This document shows positions 19,439 to 30,430 of a DNA stretch of 64,000 nucleotides, one piece after another. Each line of letters starts with the position of its first letter. The stretch's first letter is position 1. The DNA is from Agarophyton chilense (taxonomy: Eukaryota; Rhodophyta; Florideophyceae; Gracilariales; Gracilariaceae), in contig JARGXX010000088.1 of the NCBI GenBank assembly GCA_030374765.1, positions 1,798,001 to 1,862,000 on the forward strand. The letters run 5' to 3'. The notes below the pieces were generated by a model. That model had not been told where the DNA came from, did not search any database, and saw only the letters and a list, made by a program, of their open reading frames with translations. A program made the translations under genes and the position numbers.

Positions 19439-20070
19439 TGTCGTATAGTGGCAGAAGGTTTGGCCTTTGAGGTTGTCGATATACTACACTGACCTTGTAG
19501 GTGATGGATGCAAAGAATCATCGGCCACACAGATCCGGGCGAGCTACCATCTAGGTGTTGTCAGCCACGTGTAGTGTTGACATGTACCTTCTGGTTGAGT
19601 AATTGTTAGTAAATGTAATGGTAATTCTATTTATTTTAGTACAGTAGTGGAGTGGCCACCAGGCACTGTAGCCAGTGCTGGCCAGGTCACTGACACTAGG
19701 TCAGAGACCGTGCCTTGCTGGCACCTCGCGGGTGATTTGGAGAGGGCAGTCCACTGCATATAGGGAACTGCACCTCCTCCACCCTAGTCTGGTAAAGATA
19801 GGCACCACTTGGGTCACGACTATACCTTTTGGTTCATTGTTTCTCAACTACCACACAGGCTTTCCCGCGCGTTGACGCCTACCATCGTTCACCTACACGG
19901 TATAGGCTAGTTGCCCCGCCGTTTGCCCCTGCGGGTTTTCACGGTGCCTTGTTACCATCGAGGTTTATTACGTCTACCTTCTAAGGTTGAGCGTCACCAC
20001 GCTCCCTACGGTTGAGCGTCACCACACTCCCGAGACATGACAGTAGCATACCCCCCCTGATTGTACGACA
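19439..20070 (+). repeat. 5' LTR of element A
   Basis: Begins TGTCGTATAGTGGCAGAAGG and ends TTGTACGACA. It matches 27522-28130 with scattered substitutions. It contains a local duplication (two copies of GGTTGAGCGTCACCAC near 19986-20025) where the 3' LTR has one, which accounts for most of the length difference. Confidence 0.85.
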
Positions 20071-20073
20071 TTT

Positions 20074-20090
20074 TGGTCTCCCAACTTAGA
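20074..20090 (+). promoter_or_regulatory. Primer-binding site of element A
   Basis: TGGTCTCCCAACTTAGA lies three bases after the LTR end. TGG matches the CCA end of a tRNA and the rest would pair with the acceptor side. Element B has almost the same sequence at the same place. The priming tRNA was not identified. Confidence 0.6.
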
Positions 20091-20222
20091 AAGTATTTTT
20101 AGGTTTCGTCGTGCCTTCACGGTTCACACGAGATTCCGAGAAGGATTGGACGCTCGTACACCTATTTGGTTTCAGTAAATCCCGCAAAGATTTACAATAC
20201 AGGATACTACTATTGGTCACAA

Positions 20223-21710
20223 ATGGAACGACCTAAAAGGAATACGCGTGGTGCGAGCGCCCCGCCAAGCCATAAAGGTCTTAAAGGAGCCCCGTCGGCT
20301 CAACCGATTCTGGAAAACCCCGTGGAGCTGCTCCGGCACCCTCGGGACAAAACCGTAAAGGTACATGGTCCGCCGCCTGTGGCAACGGAATCTCAAAGGG
20401 AACTATTAATTGAGATTGCAGCGGAGGAGCTATGGCCTCAGCTCGAAGAGCGAGCGAAAGCGCTCGTCACCCTCGCCGTCGAGGATGCATTAACTGTAAA
20501 GGAGAAGTCGGATACCCGGATGGTTCCGCCCTCAATTGACGTCGATGCGTTTACCCGTATTGTGGTTGACCGAGCAGCTCAAGAGCTATCGGACAGGATA
20601 CCTGAAATGGTGAAACAGTATTTCTTTACAGTTGCTAGGGAGCATGTTTACCGCGCTGTGCAGGACCTTTGGGTTTCCGAGGGATTCGCAGAATCCCGAC
20701 CGACACAGGTGAACATCGCAAAGCGCATACCACAAGGGTTCCAAATGGGTCATTCCACCCATTCCAAACACTTACCTACTGATTGTGAGAACCTACAAGG
20801 TCCAAGGCAAAGCCAAGAGGTCCCGGGGAAGGTAGATCCTCAAGATATTTACCTGCCACCAATTACTGGTTTCATTCAAAAGGAATCCAATGGAGGTGGT
20901 CCCAAGGAAGATTCGTCTGACTCGTTGGATGAGCGACGAAGAAACCGAAAAGGGAAGAAGCGGAGGACGATGAAGGGAAAGAATCGATAGGATGATTCAG
21001 ACCCCCCGACTCGTCAGACTCCACTTCCGACACGAGTTCATCGTCGGATGATGACCGTAAAGGTAAGAAGAAGAAGAAACCGAACAGATCGACGAAGAAG
21101 TCGTCGAAGAAGAACCGAAAGGGTAAAAAGTGATACAATGAGTCGCCCGACTCTGGGTCGGACACCGAAATGGACCTGGAGGTGCACCAACCCTTGAACG
21201 ATATGTTCACCAAAGCGGTTGATTACAGGACTTATCTGTTGATCAACAAGTCTTCTGAATACACCCAAGAGGTTGCCTGAAAGATTACTAAGCACCACAA
21301 GAAGCTCAGCTTCCGAATGGGTGACACAACCTTCATAGGTACGGATCCTATTGCGGTGATTGAGTTTCTACAGAAGTTCAAGCTTGCATGTGACCAAAAT
21401 GGTTTTTCCGAGGGCGCTGCTATTTGGCTATTTCAGTTTTACCTGAAAGGACAAGCATACTACTTGCTGCAGGGTAAGCTCCGCGGCAATACCTTAGCGA
21501 TGGATGAGGATGGCACAGAGATGTTGGAGTCATACCCAGAAGTGGTCATTTTTTTTGGAAACATACGCCACCGATGAGGTTATCCAAGAGGCTTATTCGG
21601 AAGTCCTCGCCTATCTTCAAAGGTCTGGGCAAATTGAATCGCAGTTTTCGCTCGCGCTGTGGAATCTGGAAACCCGCTGTGGTAATGTGTTCACTACCTC
21701 TCGTTTATAG
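20223..21710 (+). pseudogene. gag of element A, N-terminal and capsid region (frameshifted)
   Basis: Starts at ATG 20223 and reads to a TAG at 20990. A charged low-complexity stretch (Lys/Arg/Ser/Asp) is broken across frames, and the capsid-like part resumes at 21317 (TTFIGTDPIAVIEFLQKFKL) as in Ty3/gypsy gag. A run of T near 21545 shifts the frame, and the remaining capsid part continues to 21710 (ETYATDEVIQEAYSEV). The same segments occur in element B (GSNPIAVLRF, ETYATDEVIMDAHQEV), which confirms the assignment. Confidence 0.75.
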
Positions 21711-21854
21711 TCACTATTTGCCGACAATGTCGACAAAGCGATCTGTTCTCAGGTACGCAACTACCTGGCCACTAACCGAAAGGTAGACTACAATGGGCTG
21801 GCTCGATACTCCCAGGGCCTTGGAGATACCCTTCGGCTGGGAAAGAGACCAGCC

Positions 21855-22433
21855 GTGCCTCAAACCTCGAAGGATAAACCGAAAAGGTTGTTCTTGGAAA
21901 TTGAAGATACCACAACCTCAGAGGGTAGCCCGCACCTCGAAGTACCTACAGAGACCGCTATTCACTTGGTAGCGACCCAGGGACGGTTCTCGAAACCTTC
22001 GACGGTAGGAAATTGGTCGTCAACGTGTACACCAAACTCGGTACAAGCTCCGCCAAGTACGGTGAGCTCGCATAGGATGCAGGGAGCGAGCTCCCATAAC
22101 TCGCCACCCACATCCTACGCCACTGCTCCTACCAACCAGGTTTCTAAGCCCCCCTCAATGGTAACGCGAGACCCCCAAACTGGAGGCCTCGTTTGCTGGT
22201 TTTATCTCGCTACATACCATTTGGCAAACAATTGCGCTAACTTATCTCCAGGGATGAGAGAAAAATTGATTCAGGCTCGCATGCAGAATCACCAAAGCCT
22301 CTGTGGGTCTTCAACGCAAGCACCAAATAGGTTCCAACCCCGTACACCGGTACAGGTCAATACCATCAAGGAAACACCAAACTTGGACTCAACCCCTCCC
22401 GTACAGGAGGAAAACACCGAACGGTTGGCGTAA
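21855..22433 (+). pseudogene. gag of element A, nucleocapsid region
   Basis: Ser/Thr/Pro-rich stretch followed by CWFYLATYHLANNC, a CCHC zinc knuckle in which the second Cys has become Tyr, then SPGMREKLIQARMQNHQSL as in element B. The stop TAA at 22431-22433 overlaps the ATG of the next frame by one base (TAATG). Confidence 0.7.
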
Positions 22434-23410
22434 TGGCCGAACCCAACCTACAAGTGGAAGGCCAATCGATACCCAGAACCTTGAAAGTGGAAGATAACAC
22501 GTCACAACCAGGTCCGGTTTGTCATATGAAGTACAACAACTATAAAGTACGTGCTTCAATGTGTTTCTCCGATCGCCTTGCGGTTCCGGTCACCTGCGTG
22601 TTGGATACGGGGGCCAGCCCAAACGTCCTGAACTCCTGCCTCATACCTGAGGCGGTACTTCGGAACTTGAGCCGACCTCCCGACAACAACCTGCTGATGG
22701 ATGCAAATGAGCGCCCATTAAACCTTCGAGGTATGCTCACCACTGTGGTGCAGCTCGGACACCTCAAGGTAAGACTGCCATTCTTTGTTGTCGACCGTTT
22801 ACCAACAGACTGCCTACTAGGTACGATCTTCATTGACAGACATGTCAAAGAAATCCTTCCTGGTTCCCGTACTGTCGCCCTACGTCAGGGGGGACGAATT
22901 GCCATTTTAGGTAATACGGAAACCAAAAGGGGATGGTTCGTCAAACCGAAGAAGACGATATCCACCGAAACGGTCTCCAACAAAGTGCGCATTACCAAAC
23001 AGGTTGTTATCCCGCCAATGCCCCAAATATTGGTACCGGTGTCGTGTGCGACCAGCGAGCTGGTTATACTACAAAACCATCCGAGGTTAGCACATCGACA
23101 CCTCACCTTGATGGCCAACGGGATTGTCGACAACATCCCAAATCAACCCTTTAAGGTGTGTCTCAGCAACTTCAGCAGTCATGACGTGAAGTTGCCGAAA
23201 AATACCAATGTTGGCATCGCACTACTGGCACCACAAGGGGTCTTCACCGTAGCTCACACTGATCTCGGCGAGGTCGCCTTCGATAAGGAAGGGGGGTGCA
23301 CAAATGCGTCCACAACCACAAAGGTATCGATAAATACCAACTTGGAAGCAAAGCTAACCGATAAGGCATCGGTAGACAAAGAAAAAAAACCTGACCCTGA
23401 GAGGCAATAG
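22433..23410 (+). CDS. Retroviral-type aspartic protease region of element A
   Basis: 325 aa frame with the active-site motif CVLDTGASPNVLN, then the flap-like region and LPTDCLLGTIFIDRH (hydrophobic-hydrophobic-G motif of retropepsins). The C-terminal part is the linker to reverse transcriptase. It begins at an ATG that overlaps the gag stop, suggesting expression by termination-reinitiation in the ancestor. Confidence 0.8.
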   Translation: MAEPNLQVEGQSIPRTLKVEDNTSQPGPVCHMKYNNYKVRASMCFSDRLAVPVTCVLDTGASPNVLNSCLIPEAVLRNLSRPPDNNLLMDANERPLNLRGMLTTVVQLGHLKVRLPFFVVDRLPTDCLLGTIFIDRHVKEILPGSRTVALRQGGRIAILGNTETKRGWFVKPKKTISTETVSNKVRITKQVVIPPMPQILVPVSCATSELVILQNHPRLAHRHLTLMANGIVDNIPNQPFKVCLSNFSSHDVKLPKNTNVGIALLAPQGVFTVAHTDLGEVAFDKEGGCTNASTTTKVSINTNLEAKLTDKASVDKEKKPDPERQ

Positions 23411-23479
23411 CAAGATACAGTCCAGATCGGTGAAGATAACGGCCAACTGCGGGGCCGTATTCTCGACTCTCTGGAGGAG

Positions 23480-24106
23480 TTGGAAACATTGTGGTCAGGC
23501 CATCTGGGCCAAATTAAGGCCACACAGCCTCGAATCGAGCTCCTCCCTGACTTGAAGCCGATTTATCAGCAACCATACCGGGCAGGTCCGAAGGCGAGAG
23601 AAGTAGAACTCAAAGAAGTAGAGCGAATGCTCCAAGAAGGTGTAATTGAACCAGCCAACTCTTGGGCTAGTCCCGCCGTTCTGGTTCGGAAGAAAGGGGA
23701 TAACCGTATGAGGTTCTGTGGGGATTACAGGAGGCTCAATAGCGTGACCCTCAGGGATACGTACCCGATACCTAGAATGGATGAGTGCATCGACTCCTTG
23801 GGAGATGCGCAGATATTTACCACGTTGGATGCCAATTGTGGTTATTGGCAGGTACCTGTAGGTGAGGAAGATCGAGACAAAACGACCTTCACGTGCCATG
23901 CAGGTTTGATTCGCTTCACACGGATGCCATTCGGGTTGCATAATACTCCAGCCACCTTTCAAAGGGCGCTGGACATCATCCTTTCGAATGTTAAATGGAC
24001 AACCGCCTTGGTATACATCGATGATGTAATCATCTATTCCAGATCGGTACAAGAGCATTTTGCTAACGTACGAACCGTACTAACCCTCCTAGCTGAGGCG
24101 GGGTGA
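23480..24106 (+). pseudogene. Reverse transcriptase of element A, first part
   Basis: Ty3/gypsy reverse transcriptase pattern: KPIYQQPYRAGPKAREVEL, GVIEPANSWASPAVLVRKK, MRFCGDYRRLNSVT, FTTLDANCGYWQVPV, RMPFGLHNTPATFQR and the catalytic YIDD box (LVYIDDVIIYS). The frame is lost at 24106; the thumb region continues in another frame to about 24290. Confidence 0.9.
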
Positions 24107-24288
24107 CGCTGAAGCTACGCAAATGCGTCTTCTTTACCAGAACGGCTGAATACCTGGGACACATCATAGGCCCTGGTACCCTAGAAGTTGCGCCAAGCCA
24201 CATTAGAGCCGTACAGGAAATCAAGTTGCCACGATCCCAGACAGACTGACGATTCTTTATACTTTTATGTAACGTCTATCGTCGCGTC

Positions 24289-25239
24289 GTGAAGGGATTT
24301 GCGAAAATAGCGGCTCCCCTCAACAAGAAGCTTCTGAAAGGTGAACCTGAACGGCTTGAGAATTTATCGAACGAAGAAATGAACACCTTTGAGGAATTGA
24401 AACGAGCGCTATTGTCGCCGCCAATCTTAGCGTTACAGAAAACAGTTCTACCGTATATGCTGGATACAGATGTATCCCATGCCCAAATTGGTTGTTGACT
24501 CATGCAGGAGCAGCAAAACGGAGACAAAATACCTATAGGGTACTGGATCCTTGCTATGAATGAGGTGGAGCAGAACTACACGGTAACCAAGAAGGAATGT
24601 CTAGCAGTAGTGTGGAGCATGTTGATGCTCCGTCCATACCTTGATGGTGAGGGCTTTACGTTGCGCACGGACCACGACGCCTTAAGGGAGATCTTTGGAC
24701 TTTCAGATGCGTCTGGAAGACTTGCCTGTTGGAGGTTGAGACTGTCGGAGTTTGATTACGACGTACAGTACCGTCCAGGTATCAAGCATAACATAGCTGA
24801 TGCTATGTCACGCTTAAACATCTCAGGGTTAGAGACAGAACCTGTGGACGATGATATCCCTTGCTTTTTGGTGTCATTAAACCAACCTGGTACCGGCGAA
24901 CACCTGGAAGGGTGTTGGGACTTACCTGAAGAAGGTGCCTTGCGGAACACCGACATGGCAACGCAGATACCGACCCTAGAGGAAACGAACGTCATGCCCG
25001 TAACCCGAGAGAAATTGATACGAGAACAGGCCCAGGATGCGTACTGCAGAACCCTGGCTGACCAAATTTGTTTAAAAGGATCACCGTTCGATGTGGACCA
25101 CAATGGGTACATCTTGAGAAGGCCAACTTTGGATGGTAGCCTTCAAAAGGTGGTTCCGAAGGCACTACGCCCGAGAGTCTTGTATCTCGCGCACTACCCG
25201 CGACTATCGGGACACCCCGGTGCCACCAGGATGTATTAA
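24289..25239 (+). pseudogene. RNase H region of element A
   Basis: Connects the reverse transcriptase (FAKIAAPLNKKLLKGEPERL) to an RNase H with DTDVSHAQIGC, a stop at 24499, then YTVTKKECLAVVWSM, LRTDHDAL and VQYRPGIKHNIADAMSRL. These are the typical RNase H motifs of gypsy elements. The region ends with the integrase zinc-binding start (HYPRLSGHPGATRMY) and a TAA. Confidence 0.85.
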
Positions 25240-25242
25240 ACC

Positions 25243-26718
25243 TTGAGGCAACAGTTCTATTGGCCTCATATGGCCCATGATGTCTATGCCTTTGTAGGTC
25301 AATGCGAATCTTGTGGTCGTACCCGCAGTGGTATTCGAAAGCATCGAAAGTACCTCAAGCTGTTTCCAGCAGCGGGTCCACTGGAGTTTGTGGCGATAGA
25401 CCTTCTAGGACCATTTCCAAAGACCAAGACTGAATATCAGCACATTCTAGTGATCACCGACAGGTTCTCGAAGCTCACGAGAGCGATACCTTGTAAGGAT
25501 ACGAAGTCAACAACGCTGAAGATCGCGTTCCTCAACAACTGGGTCCACCCGTATGGTGCACCACTGTAATTACTTACCGATAACGGTTCAAACGTGGCAT
25601 CGAAGTTCTTCGAAGCAGTCTGTAACCTCTTGGGTATCAAGCACTATTTCACTCCTGCCTACCACCCGCAGACGAACGGACAGGTCGAGCGCTTTAACCA
25701 CACATTGGTATCAAGGCTACGACACTATACGGAAGAGCACCAAACTGGGTGGGATGAGCTGGTGCAACTGCTCACCTACTACTATAACCTTCAGGTACAC
25801 CGGTCCACGCAGACTGCTCCCTTTGATTTGGTTCTTTCGCGACACCCCCCAGGTATTATAGTGCAGGGAGATTATACCAACAGCAATGCAGCTGGCGCAC
25901 TGACCCCTGCCCAGGTCAAGCGAAATACCCTTGTGAGGTTGAGTAGGGCTCTCAAACATGCAGAGAGCCGCCTCACTGCAGCCCAGAAGCGGTACAGGGC
26001 CGACTACGACCGTAGTGTAACCAAAGCCGTCTCTGTATCTTCGGGACAATATGTCTACATAGACAACCCACCTTCCGGTAAAAGACCACGACCGGGTCAT
26101 GCAGCGGACGATGAAGCTATTGATAGAGATAACAATTCGAAGCTTCTACCCAAATCAGTGGGACCTTATAAGGTAATGAGCGCGTCAAACCACACCGTTA
26201 CGGTTGAACAAGATGGAATACCGAACACGATATCAATTGACCGTATCATGGTAGCACCTGAAACGGTTCAACATGGCATTGAGGCAGGCACCTCAGCCCA
26301 AGAGCCCAGAGCTGTAGCTCTGCGCATTCGACCCACGGAGGACCCCACCCCAATTGAGGTGAACGAGGGTCTTCAACGTGATGATCCGGATTACAAACCT
26401 CTAACAGGGACGAAAAATGAACCTCAAACGGTAACAGCGGAAGCTCCTGACCCGGCTCCCACACACGAAGCTCCCAACTCAGAACATATGAACCCCCGAG
26501 GTAGCGTTCCCCCGAAAGATCAGGACCAAACCACAGAGGAATTTCCCGTTGACCGTCTGGTAGGCCACACGCGAACCTACAATGATCTGAAGTACACCGT
26601 AAGGTGGTACAGCTGGGGGCCAGAAGTGGACACCCTTGAACCCCCAACCGCAATACCCTCACACTTCCGTATCAGGTATTGGCGCTGTCGCAAGGAGCCG
26701 ATGCCTGCAGACGGCTAA
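25243..26718 (+). pseudogene. Integrase and chromodomain of element A
   Basis: The HHCC zinc finger is completed by CESCGRTR. The DDE core has FVAIDLLGPF, LLTDNGSNVASKFF and NGQVERFNHTL. One stop at 25567-25569 separates the first two catalytic Asp. The C-terminal tail has LVGHTRTYNDLKYTVRWYSW, a chromodomain start, which in chromoviruses directs integration to marked chromatin. Confidence 0.85.
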
Positions 26719-27521
26719 TCTTAGACCTTCGTGGCACTCAGGCCTAAAAAAGGGGGAGAAAAGACGTCGTTTTCCGCAGAAAGTGGACGCATATGCGTGT
26801 CAGATTACGTACAAGGGAGGACACGAAAGAACAACCGAATGTAACAGTAGAAGAGACAACAAGAGACAACAATTTACTTGGAGAAGGAGACACTAAGAAA
26901 TTTAAGTGGCAGGTGGCCGCCACAAGAACTTCAATGGTTGTATTGACGCAGTCTCAGGCCAAACATGTGCCACGAATCAATCCTTTAAAAGTAGACGAAA
27001 CCTGAAAGGTCGAGGAGCCAGAAAACCTTCAAGGAAAGCCGGAAAGCACGATTACGGTCGCGATGCCGCCAATTAAGGGCAGCAATACCTGAAGGGTTGT
27101 CGAGCCGTGGGAACGATCAGGCAGGACGGCGCGCGCAAGGAACATGGAGGAAAATGAAGTTTCAGCAACCGAGAAAGGTGCGATACCAGCTTGGTTAAAC
27201 GGTGGGCTATGCGGAAGCAGAATCGCAATCACGCAGGGGCCCACTACCGAAAAGGTGTCCGCGAGCGCGCTATTGACATTGCATCGTCCTCATGACAGTC
27301 CCTACCTGAATTGTTGTCGCTCAATTCGGGCGCCGCCGTCGTCTCTCGCACTCCCCAACCGACACTGGAACCGAGTTTTGAACCTCAAGGGATCCCGCGT
27401 CGCGCACCGTGAGCAACCGCCTGCGGACACCACTCCGATGCCCGCGCCGCTGTCGCTCGCTATAAATTTATGAGTTGTTGAAAGGAGACACGGGGCGTGT
27501 CTCACGGGTAGGAAGGGGGTC

Positions 27522-28130
27522 TGTCTAATAGTGGGAGAAGGTTTGACCTTTGAGGTTGTCGATATACTACACTGACCTTGTAGGTGATGGATACGAGGGA
27601 TCATCGGCCACACACCTCCGGGCGAGCCACCATCTAGGTGTTTTCAGCCACGTGTAGTGTTGACATGTACCTTCTGTTTGAGTAGTTGTTAGTAATTGTA
27701 ATTGTAATCATATTTATTTTAGTACAGTAGTGAAGTGGCCACCTGGCACTGTAGCCAGTGCTGGCCAGGTCTCTGACACTAGGTCAGAGACCGTGCCTTG
27801 CTGGCACCTCCCGGGTGATCTGGAGAGGGCAGTCCACTGCATATAGGGGACTGCACCTCCCCCATCCTAATCTGATAAAGACAGGCACCACTTGGGTCAC
27901 GACTATACCTTTTGGTTCATTGTTTCTCAACTACCACACAGGCTTTCCCGCGCGTTGACGCCTACCATCGTTCACCTACACGGTATAGGCTAGTTGCCCC
28001 GCCGTTGGCCCCTGCGGGTTTTCACGGTACCCTGTTACCATCGAGGTTTATTACGTATACCTTCTCAGGTTGAGCGTCACCACGCTCCCGAGAAAAGACA
28101 GTATCATACCCCAGAAGTGATTCTACGACA
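27522..28130 (+). repeat. 3' LTR of element A
   Basis: Begins TGTCTAATAGTGGGAGAAGG right after a purine tract (AGGAAGGGGGTC) that fits a polypurine tract, and ends TTCTACGACA. It is the partner of 19439-20070. Confidence 0.85.
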
Positions 28131-28670
28131 CGTTATCATCTTCATTGTATCCATCATCCCAGGTAATTCCTCTGAATAATTCTCGAGAAACATTTCTTTC
28201 AGAAGCTCGTCCTCAGTACCTAGCAGTTATGAAAACGGCTCTTTGCCAATGTAACTGAATATGAGAAGGATCTGGTAGCAGCTTATTGGCGCAAGCAGCT
28301 TCATCTGGGACAATGTTTCTGACCTCTGTTCGCCAGTTCAAAGATCCAAGTACATTCTCCGAGGCAAAAAAAAGACTTCCGCAATTCGTTCAACTCTCGC
28401 TCATTGAAAACCGCTTTTTCCAATTCTTCCTTCATGGTTGACTTATATTTTCTCTTATTACAGAAGTTCTTCTTTCCGTGCTTCGTGAGATATACGAAAC
28501 ACAAAAGCACATCCAGCATAAGCTCTCCTTTCAAAATAGAAGGATTCAGCTAACCACCATACTGTCTGCGTAGGACCTCGAACGGTAACCAAAACATTTC
28601 ATGAGTAACTCCATAGAAAAAGGGCGGAAAATTGCACCCAACGATGGAGTATATAGCTGCGAAGCTTTCA
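28131..28670. other. Spacer between elements A and B, no gene seen
   Basis: A short minus-strand frame at 28301-28534 (Lys/Glu rich) is the only open stretch; it has no recognisable pattern and I do not call it a gene. Confidence 0.5.
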
Positions 28671-29117
28671 TGTGACGCAATGACGGGTTAAGTCAGCATA
28701 CGGGTCTCGAACGGTGGTAGCGTGGTAGAGCGGGTCCTAAGGTTCGAATCCTTGACGACATCACTCCCAGAGTACTTGGTGCAATGGGCTGGCGTTTACT
28801 GCGTAGTCCTACAGGTTGGAGCAACGAAAACGATGGCTTGAAGACCAAAGGGTGGAACTAATATACCAAAGGGGGTTATTTAGTATCCTAACGGTGCCTA
28901 CCGTACTCTAAGAGAAAAGCGTCACTCGAGCCAAGTGAATAGTACTGGCGAGGCGCTGAGATCTCCCTGGCACTGTAGTAATAATCTATTACACTAATTA
29001 AAATAAAATAATAATCTACATGAGTCCACCTGAGGTCGACCCGTACACGTGTGACCTGTAAGATCCTTCAGGGCCCGGCGGCTTACCGGGTTCAACCGTT
29101 ATTATCGCTCCTTCACA
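28671..29117 (-). repeat. 3' LTR of element B
   Basis: Starts TGTGACGCAATGACGG and ends CTCCTTCACA on the plus strand; matches the right LTR closely. It contains the tRNA-like segment described separately. The polypyrimidine run just inside (TCTCCCTCCTT) is the complement of the polypurine tract. Confidence 0.85.
28715..28755 (+). ncRNA. tRNA-like D arm plus T arm (A-box/B-box) in left LTR of element B
   Basis: TGGTAGCGTGGTAGAGCGGG (28715-28734) resembles a tRNA D arm with A box, and GGTTCGAATCC (28741-28751) is a perfect T arm/B box; TAAGG and CCTTG can pair around the loop. Anticodon and acceptor arms are absent, so this is not a working tRNA. It may act as an internal RNA polymerase III promoter. 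The same segment is kept in the right LTR. Confidence 0.5.
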
Positions 29118-29405
29118 TATCTCCCTCCTTACGATTCAACCGTCACGGCGAAGTCCAAAGTGCCTCACACCTTCCTGGGGGTCTGGCTCTAGTTGTACCT
29201 ATGGGTGAACCTCCGATCTTGCCTTCGGGGTCGGAACGTCGTGATCTTGAGCGGCCTAATGGCCTGGACACGAGCGGGGCCGTGCCCGACATGTCGGTGT
29301 CTTATGACCGTCCCGGGGGTTTTCGGTACCAGTGGGCGCGACGGGGCATTGCATCGCCACCATCCACGGGGTACCAGTGCGTAAGAGCTGACCCTTGGCG
29401 CCAGG

Positions 29406-30248
29406 TTGGAAACTAGTTCACCTAAGGTACTTTACGCGCACCGGGGGTGGGTTTCCTTGCCGCTTTTTCTATCCTTCGGTATTGCTTTGGCGACACTACG
29501 CGCGTTGTCCGCCGTGAACCAAGGTGCGCGCTTCGTCCATTCAAGGTCCCTCCAGTCATCCTGCCCGATTCGGTTTCATCTTTCCTTCTTCCCTTTGCGT
29601 TATTCCTCCATTGCTCGCGCGCGATGCCGTGATCACATTGTAAGCTCGTCGGATATGCCATTCTCCCTCCGGACTTTGTCGCTTCCGTCGGTTTTTCTTT
29701 CCATTTCCCGGCGGACCAACCTGTGGGCAGCGGCACCATGGCTTCAAACAACCAAGCTTGGAGCTTCTCTGGTTAACAAATGGCCTATGAACGCCCCGGG
29801 GACCGCTATGAACATACCATCAGACGGAATCCGTGGGCAGTGCGTCATTTCATTCTGCCGTACCGTTGGTATTACTCTCTTCATGAGCATTGGGACAGTC
29901 GTGGGAAATGCTTGCTCCTGGGCGGGTCGCTCGGTGCGCTACGCCGCTGTTGTCCAACAGGGTCAGGATCTGAATACCGCTATGGTCAATATCCTACAAA
30001 AGAATGTGCAATTGATGTCCCAGAGGGTTACTGCCGACTTGGATGCCTGGTATGGTCTCAATTTGAGTAACCGGGAGGTTTCCGATAGTGACAATAGTTT
30101 TTCAGGAGAATCCCCTCCGAAGAAGCGTGCTCGGCTCGCGGGGGCCGGTTCGGGTGGCCCATTTGGCTCCTCGGGTGACCCTAGTCCCGGTTTCGCTCCT
30201 GCAGGTTCCAATGAAGACGACGGAGTTACTCCTGCGCCACTTCAGTGA
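29406..30248 (+). CDS. Antisense open frame in element B, unknown protein
   Basis: 280-codon frame on the strand opposite to gag-pol, between the 3' LTR and the chromodomain end. The last 80 residues look real: a helix (QQGQDLNTAMVNILQKNVQL), DAWYGLNLSNREVSDSDNSF, then a basic cluster PPKKRARL like a nuclear localisation signal and a Gly/Pro/Asp tail. The N-terminal half reads better in another frame starting near 29780 (YERPGDRYEHTIRRNPWAVR), so the frame is probably shifted around 29940-29980. I see no family. Element C has a longer antisense frame at the same place, but I could not align the two. Confidence 0.4.
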   Translation: METSSPKVLYAHRGWVSLPLFLSFGIALATLRALSAVNQGARFVHSRSLQSSCPIRFHLSFFPLRYSSIARARCRDHIVSSSDMPFSLRTLSLPSVFLSISRRTNLWAAAPWLQTTKLGASLVNKWPMNAPGTAMNIPSDGIRGQCVISFCRTVGITLFMSIGTVVGNACSWAGRSVRYAAVVQQGQDLNTAMVNILQKNVQLMSQRVTADLDAWYGLNLSNREVSDSDNSFSGESPPKKRARLAGAGSGGPFGSSGDPSPGFAPAGSNEDDGVTPAPLQ

Positions 30249-30430
30249 GTCCGGTTGGTGTTCGGAGCGCTTCCGCGAATCTTGAGGTCATACCAAGGGT
30301 TGTTAGACCTCTGTTAGTTACTCGAATAACTTAATTAAAGTAGTGCTTGTGCTTTCCCAAGGTCTTTCCTGTATCTCAAATGTGCTTGCCCCGGGACGGC
30401 GTCTAATCTTGAGAGCGTCTCGGGTCTTCC

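Larger units (their letters stand above)
19439..28130 (+). mobile_element. Ty3/gypsy chromodomain LTR retrotransposon A, decayed
   Basis: 8.7-kb element with two similar LTRs, a primer-binding site, gag, protease, reverse transcriptase, RNase H, integrase and a C-terminal chromodomain in that order, which is the Ty3/gypsy arrangement. LTRs start TGTC and end ACGACA; flanking bases (CATTA left, CGTTA right) fit a 5-bp target duplication with one change. Coding is broken by several stops and frameshifts (for example near 21000, 21545, 24106, 25237 and 25567), so it is not autonomous. About 800 bp of non-coding sequence lies between pol and the 3' LTR. Confidence 0.9.

Noticed and set aside
28715..28755. 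A tRNA gene in the left LTR of element B
   Set aside because: Only D-arm and T-arm sequences are present; there is no anticodon arm and no acceptor stem, so it cannot be a working tRNA.
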